DNA from: Ihuprevotella massiliensis
GTDB lineage: Bacteria > Bacteroidota > Bacteroidia > Bacteroidales > Bacteroidaceae
Direction of reading: 5' to 3'
Assembly: GCA_900095835.1 (NCBI GenBank)
Contig: LT608321.1
Coordinates: 613,581 to 676,315, forward strand
DNA length: 62,735 nucleotides
This document shows positions 55,006 through 62,735 of this stretch, one piece after another. The translations under genes were made by a program, and so were the position numbers. The notes beneath the pieces are model-generated. The model did not search any database. It was not told where the DNA came from and saw nothing but the letters and a program-made list of their open reading frames with translations. Every line of letters begins with the position of its first letter. The first letter of the stretch is position 1.

Positions 55006-55396
55006 CCTCGCGTGCGCGTGCACAACGCGTGTACGTACAGCAATTTCGCACTTTTTGCTTTCACAACCTTCACAAAAAGTTTTATAGACCTCTGTGCATC
55101 AACTAAATAAGCACAACTTTTGAACGACTCTCAATGCGATGTACTGAAAGAATCCATCTCGAGTCCCAAATAACGAAGGTTCACCCCATAGCCTTCTGAG
55201 TTCATTTACAAAACTCTCCTTTTCTCCCCATCCCAAAATTGGGCATTTTCCAGCCATTTTCCAGAGAGACACACAGCAAGCGTTAACACCTACTAAAACA
55301 GCCCTTATATCTCCCTCACTTTCATAGGTTTGCAGATAAAAGTGTGAAGGTTGTGAAAGCAAAAAGTGCAAAACTCCTGTGATGCGCGCGCGAGGG
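55006..55396. repeat. Long inverted-repeat element with CG-alternating ends, locus 2
   Basis: Left arm: CTCGCGTGCGCGTGCAC (from about 55007), then GTACAGCAATTTC, then a 27-nt core at 55048-55074 (GCACTTTTTGCTTTCACAAC and on). Right arm: its perfect complement at 55343-55369, then GATGCGCGCGCGAGGGAG to about 55398. The interior of about 270 bp does not resemble that of locus 1 (32121-32427), whose arms share the same core. A 110-codon minus frame inside (55431-55099) shows no protein family. Confidence 0.7.
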
Positions 55397-55502
55397 AGAG
55401 GGGCAAACGCTAGATTGTTAAAGAAAACCACACGCCATTTTCAGCTTATCACAGCAGCATTCACCAATTGTCCGAGAAGCAATCAAAAAACTGCGACTTT
55501 CC

Positions 55503-55590
55503 CGAAAAAACGTCCGACATTTTAGAAAAAAACTCCCACGTTTTCTGGAAATCCTCCGACATTTTAGTCAACAACCTCGGAAAGATTTTC
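55503..55590 (+). repeat. 21-nt degenerate tandem repeats, locus 2
   Basis: Three to four units fit GAAAAAnnCTCCnACGTTTT on the plus strand (for example GAAAAAACGTCCGACATTTT, then GAAAAAAACTCCCACGTTTT). They lie about 105 bp after the inverted-repeat element, the same relative order as locus 1 when that locus is read on the minus strand. The frame reads as heptapeptides (EKTSDIL EKNSHVF) in a 70-codon ORF (55468-55680) that I do not accept as a gene. Confidence 0.6.
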
Positions 55591-55763
55591 TCCATTAATG
55601 GCAAGGAACTTTTAGCAACCTCGAAAACCTCACTGCGACGACACGCTGCCCTTCTTTATAAAAACCAACTTACCGTTTGAAAAGCGCAATAGTTGGTGCT
55701 AAAAAGATATAAACCAATAAAAATAATTGGCATAAAGGAACTATGTTTTATCGAATAAATGGC

Positions 55764-55771
55764 TAACTTTG
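55764..55771 (+). promoter_or_regulatory. -7 box for the Big_2-repeat protein gene
   Basis: TAACTTTG, 29 nt before the start codon, fits TAnnTTTG. The -33 position is only loosely matched. Confidence 0.6.
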
Positions 55772-55799
55772 CATCAACTAAAAAGACTCCAATTTCACT

Positions 55800-58700
55800 A
55801 TGAAACTCTTCCTGCAAAGCATTTTGCATCGTTTATGTTCATCACGACTTCTTTTTGCTGTGATGGCATTCTTTTGTCTACTCATTTCCCCTGTTAAAGC
55901 CCAAAATGTCAGTTGCTCCTTAGCCAATAAGGTCTATACCGCACCTGGACAGATGGGTAAGGCTTATGCGATATTAAACAACTGGGAACGCAACACTTTG
56001 GTACACAAGGTGGGCTACACCTTAAACCTGAATGGGAAGACCACCGAAGAACGCACTATTACGTTAGACACTCCATTGGATTACAATGGCAGTTCAACTA
56101 TCGCCATTGACATACCCGCTGGCACTCAACCAGGGCTTGACGATTTCTCCGTTACGATTGTATCGGTCAATGGAGCACCCAATCGCAATTTTTCTCCCAC
56201 AAGCGGAAGCGAGCGTTACACCCTCACTCGTCCAGTATGGCGCAAAGCTGTGGTGGAGGACCTCACAGGAATGTGGTGTCCCAACTGCCCCACTGGCATA
56301 GCTTCTCTGGAGCACCTCAACAAAGTTGCTTCTGACCGCGTCATCGGACTAGCAGCGCACGATGGTGACGCATTGAATGCAGGCGATTATAATCATGTCT
56401 TCAGAAAATTCCCAGGACGTCCGAAAATTGTACTCAATGGCGCACATGTTGTGGCGCCCTATTACGGCAACAGCGGTACAGACGAACAACCCTTCGGTTT
56501 GCTTGCCGATGTAGAAAAGGCTTCTGGGGCACAAAGTGCGGTGGAGGTGAAAGTACAAGCAGCATGGACCGCCGACCACAAAGGCATAGAAGTACGTAGT
56601 TCCACGACCTTCCGCTGTCCTGTTTCAGAAAACAAGTATCGTTTGGCTTATGTGCTGACTGCAGATAATTTGAGACATCCTAGTTTTTATCAAAACAACA
56701 ACGCAACGGGTGACTCAAGATGGGCGAATAGCGTACCAGAGATGAAGTTCTTCTATAATGCACCAGGCACTGTAAAAGACTTGCCTTTTAACGATGTAGT
56801 TTTCGCAGCAACGGGTATCTATCAAGGTATCGAAGGTAGTCTTCCTAAGCAAATGCCACTCGATGCTCCCTTCATTCACACTCAGAAATATGGAAGCTTT
56901 TCCAACTTAACATCTAGAGCATTCAACTTCATCAAGAAAGACACGAAGGTTCACGCTGTGGTGTTAGTCATTGATCCCGAAAATCGAGAGATTATCAATG
57001 CAGAACGTTGCGTTGTAGGGGATTCCTTTTCTCCTTTCTCACAAGACCCAGAGGCGCCTCTCAAGGTTGAACGCATCGAAATGCCTGAGACAGTGACGCA
57101 ACCACTCAACAGCGAATTTACGCTACAAGCAAAAACTTTCCCCCAAGAAGCCACCAGTGACATCGTGTGGGAAGTGGCAGATTCAAAGGTTATAGAGTCA
57201 CTCGGTGGCGGTAAATTCCGCGCCCTCAAAGTGGGAGAAACAACTATTACCGCTCGTGCAAAAGACGCTGGCGGAGTGACTGCAAAATGCGTAGTGCGCG
57301 TGCCTGCTCCAAATGTGGTACGCATCGAAATGCCTGCGAATTTAACGCAAGCACTCAACAGCGAATTTGTCTTGACAGCTAGGACTTTCCCCCAAGAAGC
57401 CACCAGTGACATCGTGTGGGAAGTGGCAGATTCAAAAATCATAGCATCCCTCGGTGACGGCAAATTCCGTACCCTCAAAGTAGGAGAAACCATCATCACC
57501 GCACGTGCACAAGATGCAGGTGGTGTGACCGCAAAATGCGTGGTACGCGTGCCAGCTCCCAATGTGGCACGCATCGAAATGCCTGCGACAGTGACGCAAC
57601 CACTCAACAGCGAATTCGCCTTGACAGCTAAGACCTTCCCCCAAGAAGCAACCAGTGCCATCGTGTGGGAAGTGGCAGATTCAAAAATCATAGCATCCCT
57701 CGGTGGTGGCAAATTCCGCGCACTCAAAGTAGGAGAAACCACCATCACCGCACGTGCAAAAGACGCTGGCGGAGTGACTGCAAAATGCGTAGTGCGCGTG
57801 CCTGCTCCAAATGTGGTACGCATTGAAATGCCTGCGAATTTAACGCAAGCACTCAACAGCGAATTTACGCTACAAGCAAAGACTTTCCCTCAAGAAGCCA
57901 CCAGTGCCATCGTGTGGGAAGTGGCTGATAAGACCATCATTTCCTCTATCGGTGGTGGCAAGTTCCGCGCCCTCAAAGTGGGAGAAACCACCATCACCGC
58001 ACGTGCAAAAGACACTGGCGGAGTGACTGCAAAATGCGTAGTGCGTGTGCCTGCGCCCAATGTGGCACGCATCGAAATACCTGCAAATTTAACGCAACCA
58101 CTCAACAGCGAATTTACGCTACAAGCAAAGACTTTCCCCCAAGAAGCCACCAGTGACATCGTGTGGGAAGTGGCAGATTCAAAGGTTATAGAGTCACTCG
58201 GTGGCGGTAAATTTCGCGCCCTCAAAGTAGGAGAAACGACTATTACCGCACGTGCACAAGATGCAGGTGGTGTGACCGCAAAATGCGTGGTGCGTGTGCC
58301 TGCGCCAATTGTAGCACGCATCGAAATGCCTGAGACAGTGACGCAACCACTCAACAGCGAATTTACGCTACAAGCAAAAACTTTCCCCCAAGAAGCCACC
58401 AGTGCCATCGTGTGGGAAGTCGCAGATTCAAAGGTTATAGAGTCACTCGGTGGTGGCAAATTCCGCGCACTCAAAGTAGGAGAAACGACTATTACCGCTC
58501 GTGCAAAAGACGCTGGCGGAGTGACTGCTCAATGCGTAGTGCGCGTGCCTGCGCCCAATGTGGTACGCATCGAAATGCCAGCGACATTGACGCAACCACT
58601 CAACAGCGAATTTACCTTGCAAGCGAAGACATTCCCCCAAGAAGCCACCAGTGCCATCGTGTGGGAAGTAGCAGATTCAAAGGTTATAGAGTCACTCGGT

Positions 58701-59525
58701 GGCGGTAAATTCCGCGCCCTCAAAGTAGGAGAAACCACCATCACCGCACGTTCAAAAGACGCTGGTGGTGTGACTGCAAAATGCGTAGTGCGCGTGCCTG
58801 CGCCAAATGTGGCACGCATTGAAATGCCTGCGAATTTAACGCAACCACTCAACAGCGAATTTACCTTGACCGCTAAGACTTTCCCCCAAGAAGCCACCAG
58901 TGACATCGTGTGGGAAGTGGCTGATAAGACCATCATTTCCTCTATCGGTGGTGGCAAGTTTCGCGCCCTCAAAGTGGGAGAAACCACCATCACCGCACGT
59001 GCACAAGATGCAGGTGGTGTGACCGCAAAATGCGTAGTGCGCGTGCCTGCGCCAAATGTGGCACGCATTGAAATGCCTGCGAATTTAACGCAACCACTCA
59101 ACAGCGAATTTACGCTACAAGCAAAAACTCTCCCCCAAGAAGCCACCAGTGCCATCATGTGGGAAGTGGCAGATTCAAAGGTTATAGAGTCACTCGGTGG
59201 TGGCAAATTCCGCGCCCTCCAAGTAGGAGAAACAACCATTACCGCACGTGCAAAAGACGCTGGCGGAGTGACTGCAAAATGCGTAGTTACTGTTATTGCC
59301 CCCACGGCAATAGTGTCTCAGACTATCCCTCTCGTAGTTTATCGCAACAACACGACGCTTCTGATCGAAGAGGCACCAGCAGGACTTCCTGTTGTGATCT
59401 ACGACTTATTGGGACGAAAATTAGCTAGCGGTCGTACGAATGCCTCAACAACCCGTCTCCATGTGGGAGAATCTCCGCTGTGGATTGTGGTTGTTGGGAA
59501 CAAAACATATCGCTTAAAACAGTAG
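55800..59525 (+). CDS. Secreted protein: CxxC thioredoxin-like region, nine Big_2 repeats, T9SS-like C-terminal domain
   Basis: A 1241-residue exported protein. The signal peptide ends near VKAQ (about 35). Residues about 145-400 resemble the Omp28/thioredoxin-fold family, with a redox-type Cys160-Pro-Asn-Cys163 in EDLTGMWCPNCPTG. Residues 425-1171 are nine Big_2 (Ig-like) repeats of exactly 83 residues each, beginning RIEMP and ending VVRVPAP. The last about 60 residues (VVIYDLLGRKLASGRTN, then WIVVVGNKTYRLKQ) match the type IX secretion C-terminal sorting domain. A surface-anchored or released stalk protein is inferred. The C10 protease gene follows 43 nt later. Confidence 0.88.
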   Translation: MKLFLQSILHRLCSSRLLFAVMAFFCLLISPVKAQNVSCSLANKVYTAPGQMGKAYAILNNWERNTLVHKVGYTLNLNGKTTEERTITLDTPLDYNGSSTIAIDIPAGTQPGLDDFSVTIVSVNGAPNRNFSPTSGSERYTLTRPVWRKAVVEDLTGMWCPNCPTGIASLEHLNKVASDRVIGLAAHDGDALNAGDYNHVFRKFPGRPKIVLNGAHVVAPYYGNSGTDEQPFGLLADVEKASGAQSAVEVKVQAAWTADHKGIEVRSSTTFRCPVSENKYRLAYVLTADNLRHPSFYQNNNATGDSRWANSVPEMKFFYNAPGTVKDLPFNDVVFAATGIYQGIEGSLPKQMPLDAPFIHTQKYGSFSNLTSRAFNFIKKDTKVHAVVLVIDPENREIINAERCVVGDSFSPFSQDPEAPLKVERIEMPETVTQPLNSEFTLQAKTFPQEATSDIVWEVADSKVIESLGGGKFRALKVGETTITARAKDAGGVTAKCVVRVPAPNVVRIEMPANLTQALNSEFVLTARTFPQEATSDIVWEVADSKIIASLGDGKFRTLKVGETIITARAQDAGGVTAKCVVRVPAPNVARIEMPATVTQPLNSEFALTAKTFPQEATSAIVWEVADSKIIASLGGGKFRALKVGETTITARAKDAGGVTAKCVVRVPAPNVVRIEMPANLTQALNSEFTLQAKTFPQEATSAIVWEVADKTIISSIGGGKFRALKVGETTITARAKDTGGVTAKCVVRVPAPNVARIEIPANLTQPLNSEFTLQAKTFPQEATSDIVWEVADSKVIESLGGGKFRALKVGETTITARAQDAGGVTAKCVVRVPAPIVARIEMPETVTQPLNSEFTLQAKTFPQEATSAIVWEVADSKVIESLGGGKFRALKVGETTITARAKDAGGVTAQCVVRVPAPNVVRIEMPATLTQPLNSEFTLQAKTFPQEATSAIVWEVADSKVIESLGGGKFRALKVGETTITARSKDAGGVTAKCVVRVPAPNVARIEMPANLTQPLNSEFTLTAKTFPQEATSDIVWEVADKTIISSIGGGKFRALKVGETTITARAQDAGGVTAKCVVRVPAPNVARIEMPANLTQPLNSEFTLQAKTLPQEATSAIMWEVADSKVIESLGGGKFRALQVGETTITARAKDAGGVTAKCVVTVIAPTAIVSQTIPLVVYRNNTTLLIEEAPAGLPVVIYDLLGRKLASGRTNASTTRLHVGESPLWIVVVGNKTYRLKQ
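57072..59312 (+). repeat. Nine 249-bp tandem repeats encoding Big_2 domains
   Basis: Units start at 57072 and recur every 249 bp (checked at 57321, 57570 and 59064), with no length variation. Most differences are at a few positions: PETV/PANL/PATV, FTLQAK/FALTAK, DSKVIESLGG/DKTIISSIGG. Blocks of variants are shuffled between units, which suggests recent unequal recombination or gene conversion. Confidence 0.95.
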
Positions 59526-59568
59526 TTTCCAATAATATCCGATTTTTACGCATCAAACTAATCAACTC

Positions 59569-62500
59569 ATGATAAATAACAAACTTATTCTATCATTTGC
59601 GGTCAGTGTGCTCAGCATGGTTGGGTACACGGCTAAAGCAAATCCTGTGGATATCAGGAAAGCAACAGACATTGCGCGTCAATATATGAGACAGCCAGTG
59701 GCAGTGCCTACTCCTGGTTCTTCTACTATTAGCACAAGATCTGTAGCTGAAGCCCCTGCTTACCACCTCTTTGTCAGCAAAGAGGAGCAACGATTTGTCA
59801 TTGTTTCAGGGGAAAGCCAAATGAATGAAGTGGTGGGTTATGGAAAATTATCCACAGGCGATGTCAATGCTTTGCCACCACAAGTTCACGCTTTGTTGCA
59901 ACAATACACGGAAACAGTGCGTCAAGTGCGCAGTGGACAACAGCCTGCAGCTTCTCTTCCTAAATCGCTGAAGCGCTATGTGACTCCTCTTGTCACAGCT
60001 CAGTGGGGGCAGAGTTATCCTTACAATAGCAAAACCCCTGTTATCAATGGGAAACCCACCTACACGGGCTGCGTAGCCACAGCTGCTGCACAATTTTTGT
60101 ATTTCTACAAATGGCCTAAACAGCGTCCAGCACTCTATGTCCGCAAAGCTGGTGACGGAGACGAAGCCGACACATCGCCCACCTATCTTTGGGAGGCAAT
60201 GAAGGACACACGCGAGCAAATGAAAGACTTCCGTTCTGTGCACGCTGTTGGTCGTCTGCTGGTAGACGTGGGTAAAGCCATTCGCATCACATTCGGCACC
60301 CAAGCCAGTCCCTCCAACATCGAATACACCCTCGATGCTTTGCAAAATGACTTTGGTTATACCACACGCTTGTTGCACCGCGATCGCATGCAAGCGGACG
60401 AATTTCGTGAAGCAATCATGCAAGAGCTTTCCGATGGCTACCCTGTGATGGTTTGCGGTGGTATCCATGCCTTTATTTATGATGGCTATGACCGACGCGG
60501 CTTCATTCATGCCAACTTTGGTTGGGATGGTCAAGGCGATGGCTATTATGATATTAACACCATCACCACTCCTCTGCCTGGTCCGTTTATGGGCAATGGG
60601 CAGTTTTGGGAAAACCAAGTGGTACTGATGGCGCACCCTAAGAATGGACAATACCCGGACTTCCCCACCCCACAACGCACATTGGGCGCGCGCAAGAATG
60701 CTGCTTTTGAAATTAGTCCCCGAACAGGAGACGCAAACACTCGTTTTAATGCAACGATTTCCTCTGGTTCTTACCATCCAATGAATGGAGAGTTCTATCG
60801 TTTCACTGGACAAGTGGGCATTGCGGTGATGGATCAAAAAGGGAATACGGTAAAACTGATTAACTCTAACAATAGGAATTTTGAATGGACAACCATTTTC
60901 ATGACACAAAATATCCCTATTGAAGACATTCATTTTGCTGACATTCCTCAAGGCGACTATCTCTTGGTGCCCGTTTCACGTGAGCTAGTGGCGAAGAATC
61001 CAGATAAATACGAGGCGTGGTATCCTATTGAATATGCCAATCGCATGAAGTTGGCAGTAACCAGTAGCGGAGTCTCCGTGACGGATGAGATCCAAGGGGG
61101 TGCCTTGACCGTGTGCCGAGCCCCCGAAATGCTCTTCCCCGCTTATGCAAACGTAGGAGAACCTGCCATGATAACCTTCGGCGTGCGTAATCCCAATGTG
61201 GATGAAGTGCATGGCAATTTGAGAATGACGTTTGAACCCGTGAATGGTGGGGCTAAATTTGTGGCTCCTTTCACCAACAATAGCATTGTGTCATTCCGCC
61301 GTTTGGCAGACACACAAGTGGCAGTGAACTTTCCCACAAATTACTCCGACAACACGGGTCCTCATGCGATGGCTCCAGGACGTTACAATGTGAAACTAGT
61401 GTTGGAAACAACCAATACTAAGACCAAACAATTCATACCTCTTGGTGCAGATCAAAATTTCCAAATCGATGTTTTGCCTTATCCTGAAATCAAAATTAAG
61501 GTAGACAATATTGATTTCTTGGTGAATGGCAATGAAGTCAATCAACAAGTATTTGATGTCACCAAACAACGAGAAATTGGTATGCGGATTCATACAGAAA
61601 TCCGTGGCAATAATCAAAAGTACTATTATAGCAAGATTTACTATCGTTTAGTTTGTCCAGAAGCCAACGAGTCGATTGAAGCTGGACAATCTGGAAATGT
61701 GACATTACGCCCCTTCCAACGCACAGAACCAAACTCAACAGTTGCCAAAATTGACCTCAAACGCTTAACGCCTGGACGTCGCTACGAGGTTCACGTTGAG
61801 ATTGACGAGAATGGTAAACGCCGTGAGATTTGGACAAACGACTATCCTCGTGCGCAAATAATGGTGGTGAATGGAAAAAGCAATTCGACACCAGACCACC
61901 CCACCAAGCCTGTTGTTCCCCCAACTCCCGAACAACCTTCTCAACCCGAAACCCCGAAGGCTACACAGGTGGTGCTGGATGCAACCCTACGCAATGTGAC
62001 TGTGGACGATGTCTTCAATCTAGTTGCTAATGTCTTACCCAAGGAAGCTAACCAAAAGGTGACGTGGCACTTGAGCCAACCTGGTATTCTGGACATGGTC
62101 GGAAATGGTCAATTCAAAGCCTTGAAAGCGGGAGAAGTGACCATCACTGCTACTGCACAAGATGGTAGCGGAATGAAGGCTACATGCCACGTAACGGTGA
62201 AGAATCCGATGACTACACAAGTGGTGCTGAATGAAACGCAACACCACGCGATTGTAGATGATGTATTCACCCTTACTGCTAATGTAATGCCCGAAAAGGC
62301 AGCACAATACGTGGTTTGGACGATGGATAGAACTGACATCCTCCAAGACTTGGGTGAAGGTAAGTTCAAAGCCTTGAAAGCTGGAGAAGTGATCATCACC
62401 GCTACTGCACAAGATGGTAGCGGAATGAAGGCTACATGCCGCGTGGTGGTTAAGAATCCGATGGCTACACAAGTGGTACTGAACAAAACTCAGCATAATG

Positions 62501-62735
62501 CGATTGTAGATGATGTATTCACCCTTACCGCTAAAGTAATGCCCGAAAAGGCAGCACAAAACGTGGTTTGGACGATGGATAAAACCAACACTCTCCAAGA
62601 TTTAGGCAATGGCAAGTTCAAAGCCTTGAAAGCTGGAGAAGTGACCATCACTGCTACTGCACAAGATGGTAGCGGAATGAAGGCTACATGCCACGTGGTG
62701 GTTAAGAATCCGATGGCTACACAAGTGGTGCTGAA
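59569..62735 (+). CDS. C10 (streptopain-family) cysteine protease with Big_2 repeats, 3' end beyond the window
   Basis: An open frame of 1055 codons runs off the window with no stop, so the gene is partial. The signal peptide (MINNKLILSFAVSVLSMVGY, cut after about residue 24) is followed by an inhibitory propeptide with SpeB-like features (YHLFVSKEEQRFVIVSGE). The peptidase then shows AQWGQSYPYN, Cys168 in YTGCVATAAAQF and His300 in GGIHAFIYDGYD, with NFGWDGQGDGYY after it, as in streptopain and interpain A. A long beta-rich region (about 380-765) and a Pro-rich linker lead to Big_2 repeats from residue 799. It probably shares a transcript with the preceding gene. A type IX C-terminal domain would be expected past the edge. 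Confidence 0.9.
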   Translation, partial: MINNKLILSFAVSVLSMVGYTAKANPVDIRKATDIARQYMRQPVAVPTPGSSTISTRSVAEAPAYHLFVSKEEQRFVIVSGESQMNEVVGYGKLSTGDVNALPPQVHALLQQYTETVRQVRSGQQPAASLPKSLKRYVTPLVTAQWGQSYPYNSKTPVINGKPTYTGCVATAAAQFLYFYKWPKQRPALYVRKAGDGDEADTSPTYLWEAMKDTREQMKDFRSVHAVGRLLVDVGKAIRITFGTQASPSNIEYTLDALQNDFGYTTRLLHRDRMQADEFREAIMQELSDGYPVMVCGGIHAFIYDGYDRRGFIHANFGWDGQGDGYYDINTITTPLPGPFMGNGQFWENQVVLMAHPKNGQYPDFPTPQRTLGARKNAAFEISPRTGDANTRFNATISSGSYHPMNGEFYRFTGQVGIAVMDQKGNTVKLINSNNRNFEWTTIFMTQNIPIEDIHFADIPQGDYLLVPVSRELVAKNPDKYEAWYPIEYANRMKLAVTSSGVSVTDEIQGGALTVCRAPEMLFPAYANVGEPAMITFGVRNPNVDEVHGNLRMTFEPVNGGAKFVAPFTNNSIVSFRRLADTQVAVNFPTNYSDNTGPHAMAPGRYNVKLVLETTNTKTKQFIPLGADQNFQIDVLPYPEIKIKVDNIDFLVNGNEVNQQVFDVTKQREIGMRIHTEIRGNNQKYYYSKIYYRLVCPEANESIEAGQSGNVTLRPFQRTEPNSTVAKIDLKRLTPGRRYEVHVEIDENGKRREIWTNDYPRAQIMVVNGKSNSTPDHPTKPVVPPTPEQPSQPETPKATQVVLDATLRNVTVDDVFNLVANVLPKEANQKVTWHLSQPGILDMVGNGQFKALKAGEVTITATAQDGSGMKATCHVTVKNPMTTQVVLNETQHHAIVDDVFTLTANVMPEKAAQYVVWTMDRTDILQDLGEGKFKALKAGEVIITATAQDGSGMKATCRVVVKNPMATQVVLNKTQHNAIVDDVFTLTAKVMPEKAAQNVVWTMDKTNTLQDLGNGKFKALKAGEVTITATAQDGSGMKATCHVVVKNPMATQVVL
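61963..62735 (+). repeat. 252-bp tandem repeats encoding Big_2 domains in the C10 protease
   Basis: Units beginning at the TQVVL codons recur at 61963, 62215, 62467 and 62719, every 252 bp (84 residues). Three are complete and the fourth is cut by the window edge. The core GKFKALKAGEVTITATAQDG is the counterpart of GKFRALKVGETTITARAKDA in the upstream gene, but the two arrays are distinct in sequence and length. Confidence 0.9.

Noticed and set aside
55468-55680. A 70-codon plus-strand ORF in the second repeat-rich gap
   Set aside because: Its coding look comes from the 21-nt minisatellite units; there is no promoter, family match or supporting context.
57072-59312. Regularly spaced repeats considered as a CRISPR array
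   Set aside because: The whole 249-bp unit repeats without unique spacers and lies in frame inside a protein gene.
59848-60951. A 367-codon minus-strand frame within the C10 protease gene
   Set aside because: The plus strand encodes an unambiguous streptopain-family domain with catalytic Cys and His.
1-62735. tRNA, rRNA and riboswitch genes
   Set aside because: Intergenic stretches were read on both strands for cloverleaf arms and conserved cores; none was found. A tRNAscan-SE and Infernal/Rfam run would settle this.

Overview
The window comes from a Bacteroidales chromosome, most likely Prevotellaceae (Prevotella or Alloprevotella type). Evidence: Bacteroidetes -7 promoter boxes (TAnnTTTG, several with TTTG or a near match 19-20 nt upstream), no Shine-Dalgarno signals, a DPE2-like MalQ with two starch-binding domains, a GT3 glycogen synthase beside a DUF3417-type glucan phosphorylase, an EF-G2 paralogue with lost GTPase residues, a likely type IX secretion cargo and a C10 (streptopain) protease. 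The species cannot be fixed from sequence alone.

Layout. 0.4-4.6 kb: malQ and an SLC45-like sugar transporter. 5.1-12.2 kb: an acrA-acrB-tolC RND efflux operon ending in an LpxA-like acyltransferase. 12.5-21.4 kb, minus strand: TPR protein, NMT1-like lipoprotein, phosphoglycerate kinase, AddA-like helicase-nuclease, small lipoprotein. 21.7-23.5 kb: rpsA behind a structured leader. 23.6-31.8 kb: an A+T-richer accessory segment between two 281-bp direct repeats. It holds a deleted IS4-family element, a dynamin-like GTPase pair resembling the Eleos (LeoA/LeoBC) anti-phage system, and two IS1380-derived MITEs next to a secreted protein gene. 31.8-33.0 kb: repeat-rich non-coding DNA. 33.0-40.2 kb: EF-G2, B3/4-domain protein, AddB-like nuclease, galE. 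40.4-48.5 kb, minus strand: nucleotidyltransferase, two ABC-F ATPases, metA, M13 peptidase. 49.1-54.6 kb: an M23/LysM hydrolase, then glycogen synthase and phosphorylase. 54.7-55.8 kb: a second repeat-rich gap. 55.8 kb to the end: a likely type IX cargo with a CxxC thioredoxin-like region and nine near-identical Big_2 repeats, then a C10 protease with its own Big_2 array, cut by the window edge.

How the genes work together. The mal pair and the glycogen pair handle uptake, rearrangement, storage and release of alpha-glucans. The efflux operon and ABC-F genes bear on drug or envelope stress. AddA and AddB, 15 kb apart, probably form one recombination and DNA-degradation enzyme. The last two genes look like secreted factors.

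The most interesting material is the accessory segment and a family of long inverted-repeat elements. The LeoA-like GTPase is split by an A8 tract, with one base fewer restoring a full-length protein. The inverted-repeat elements (32.1-32.4 and 55.0-55.4 kb) have near-identical 24-27-nt arms, CG-alternating ends and unrelated interiors, and each lies next to the same 21-nt minisatellite.
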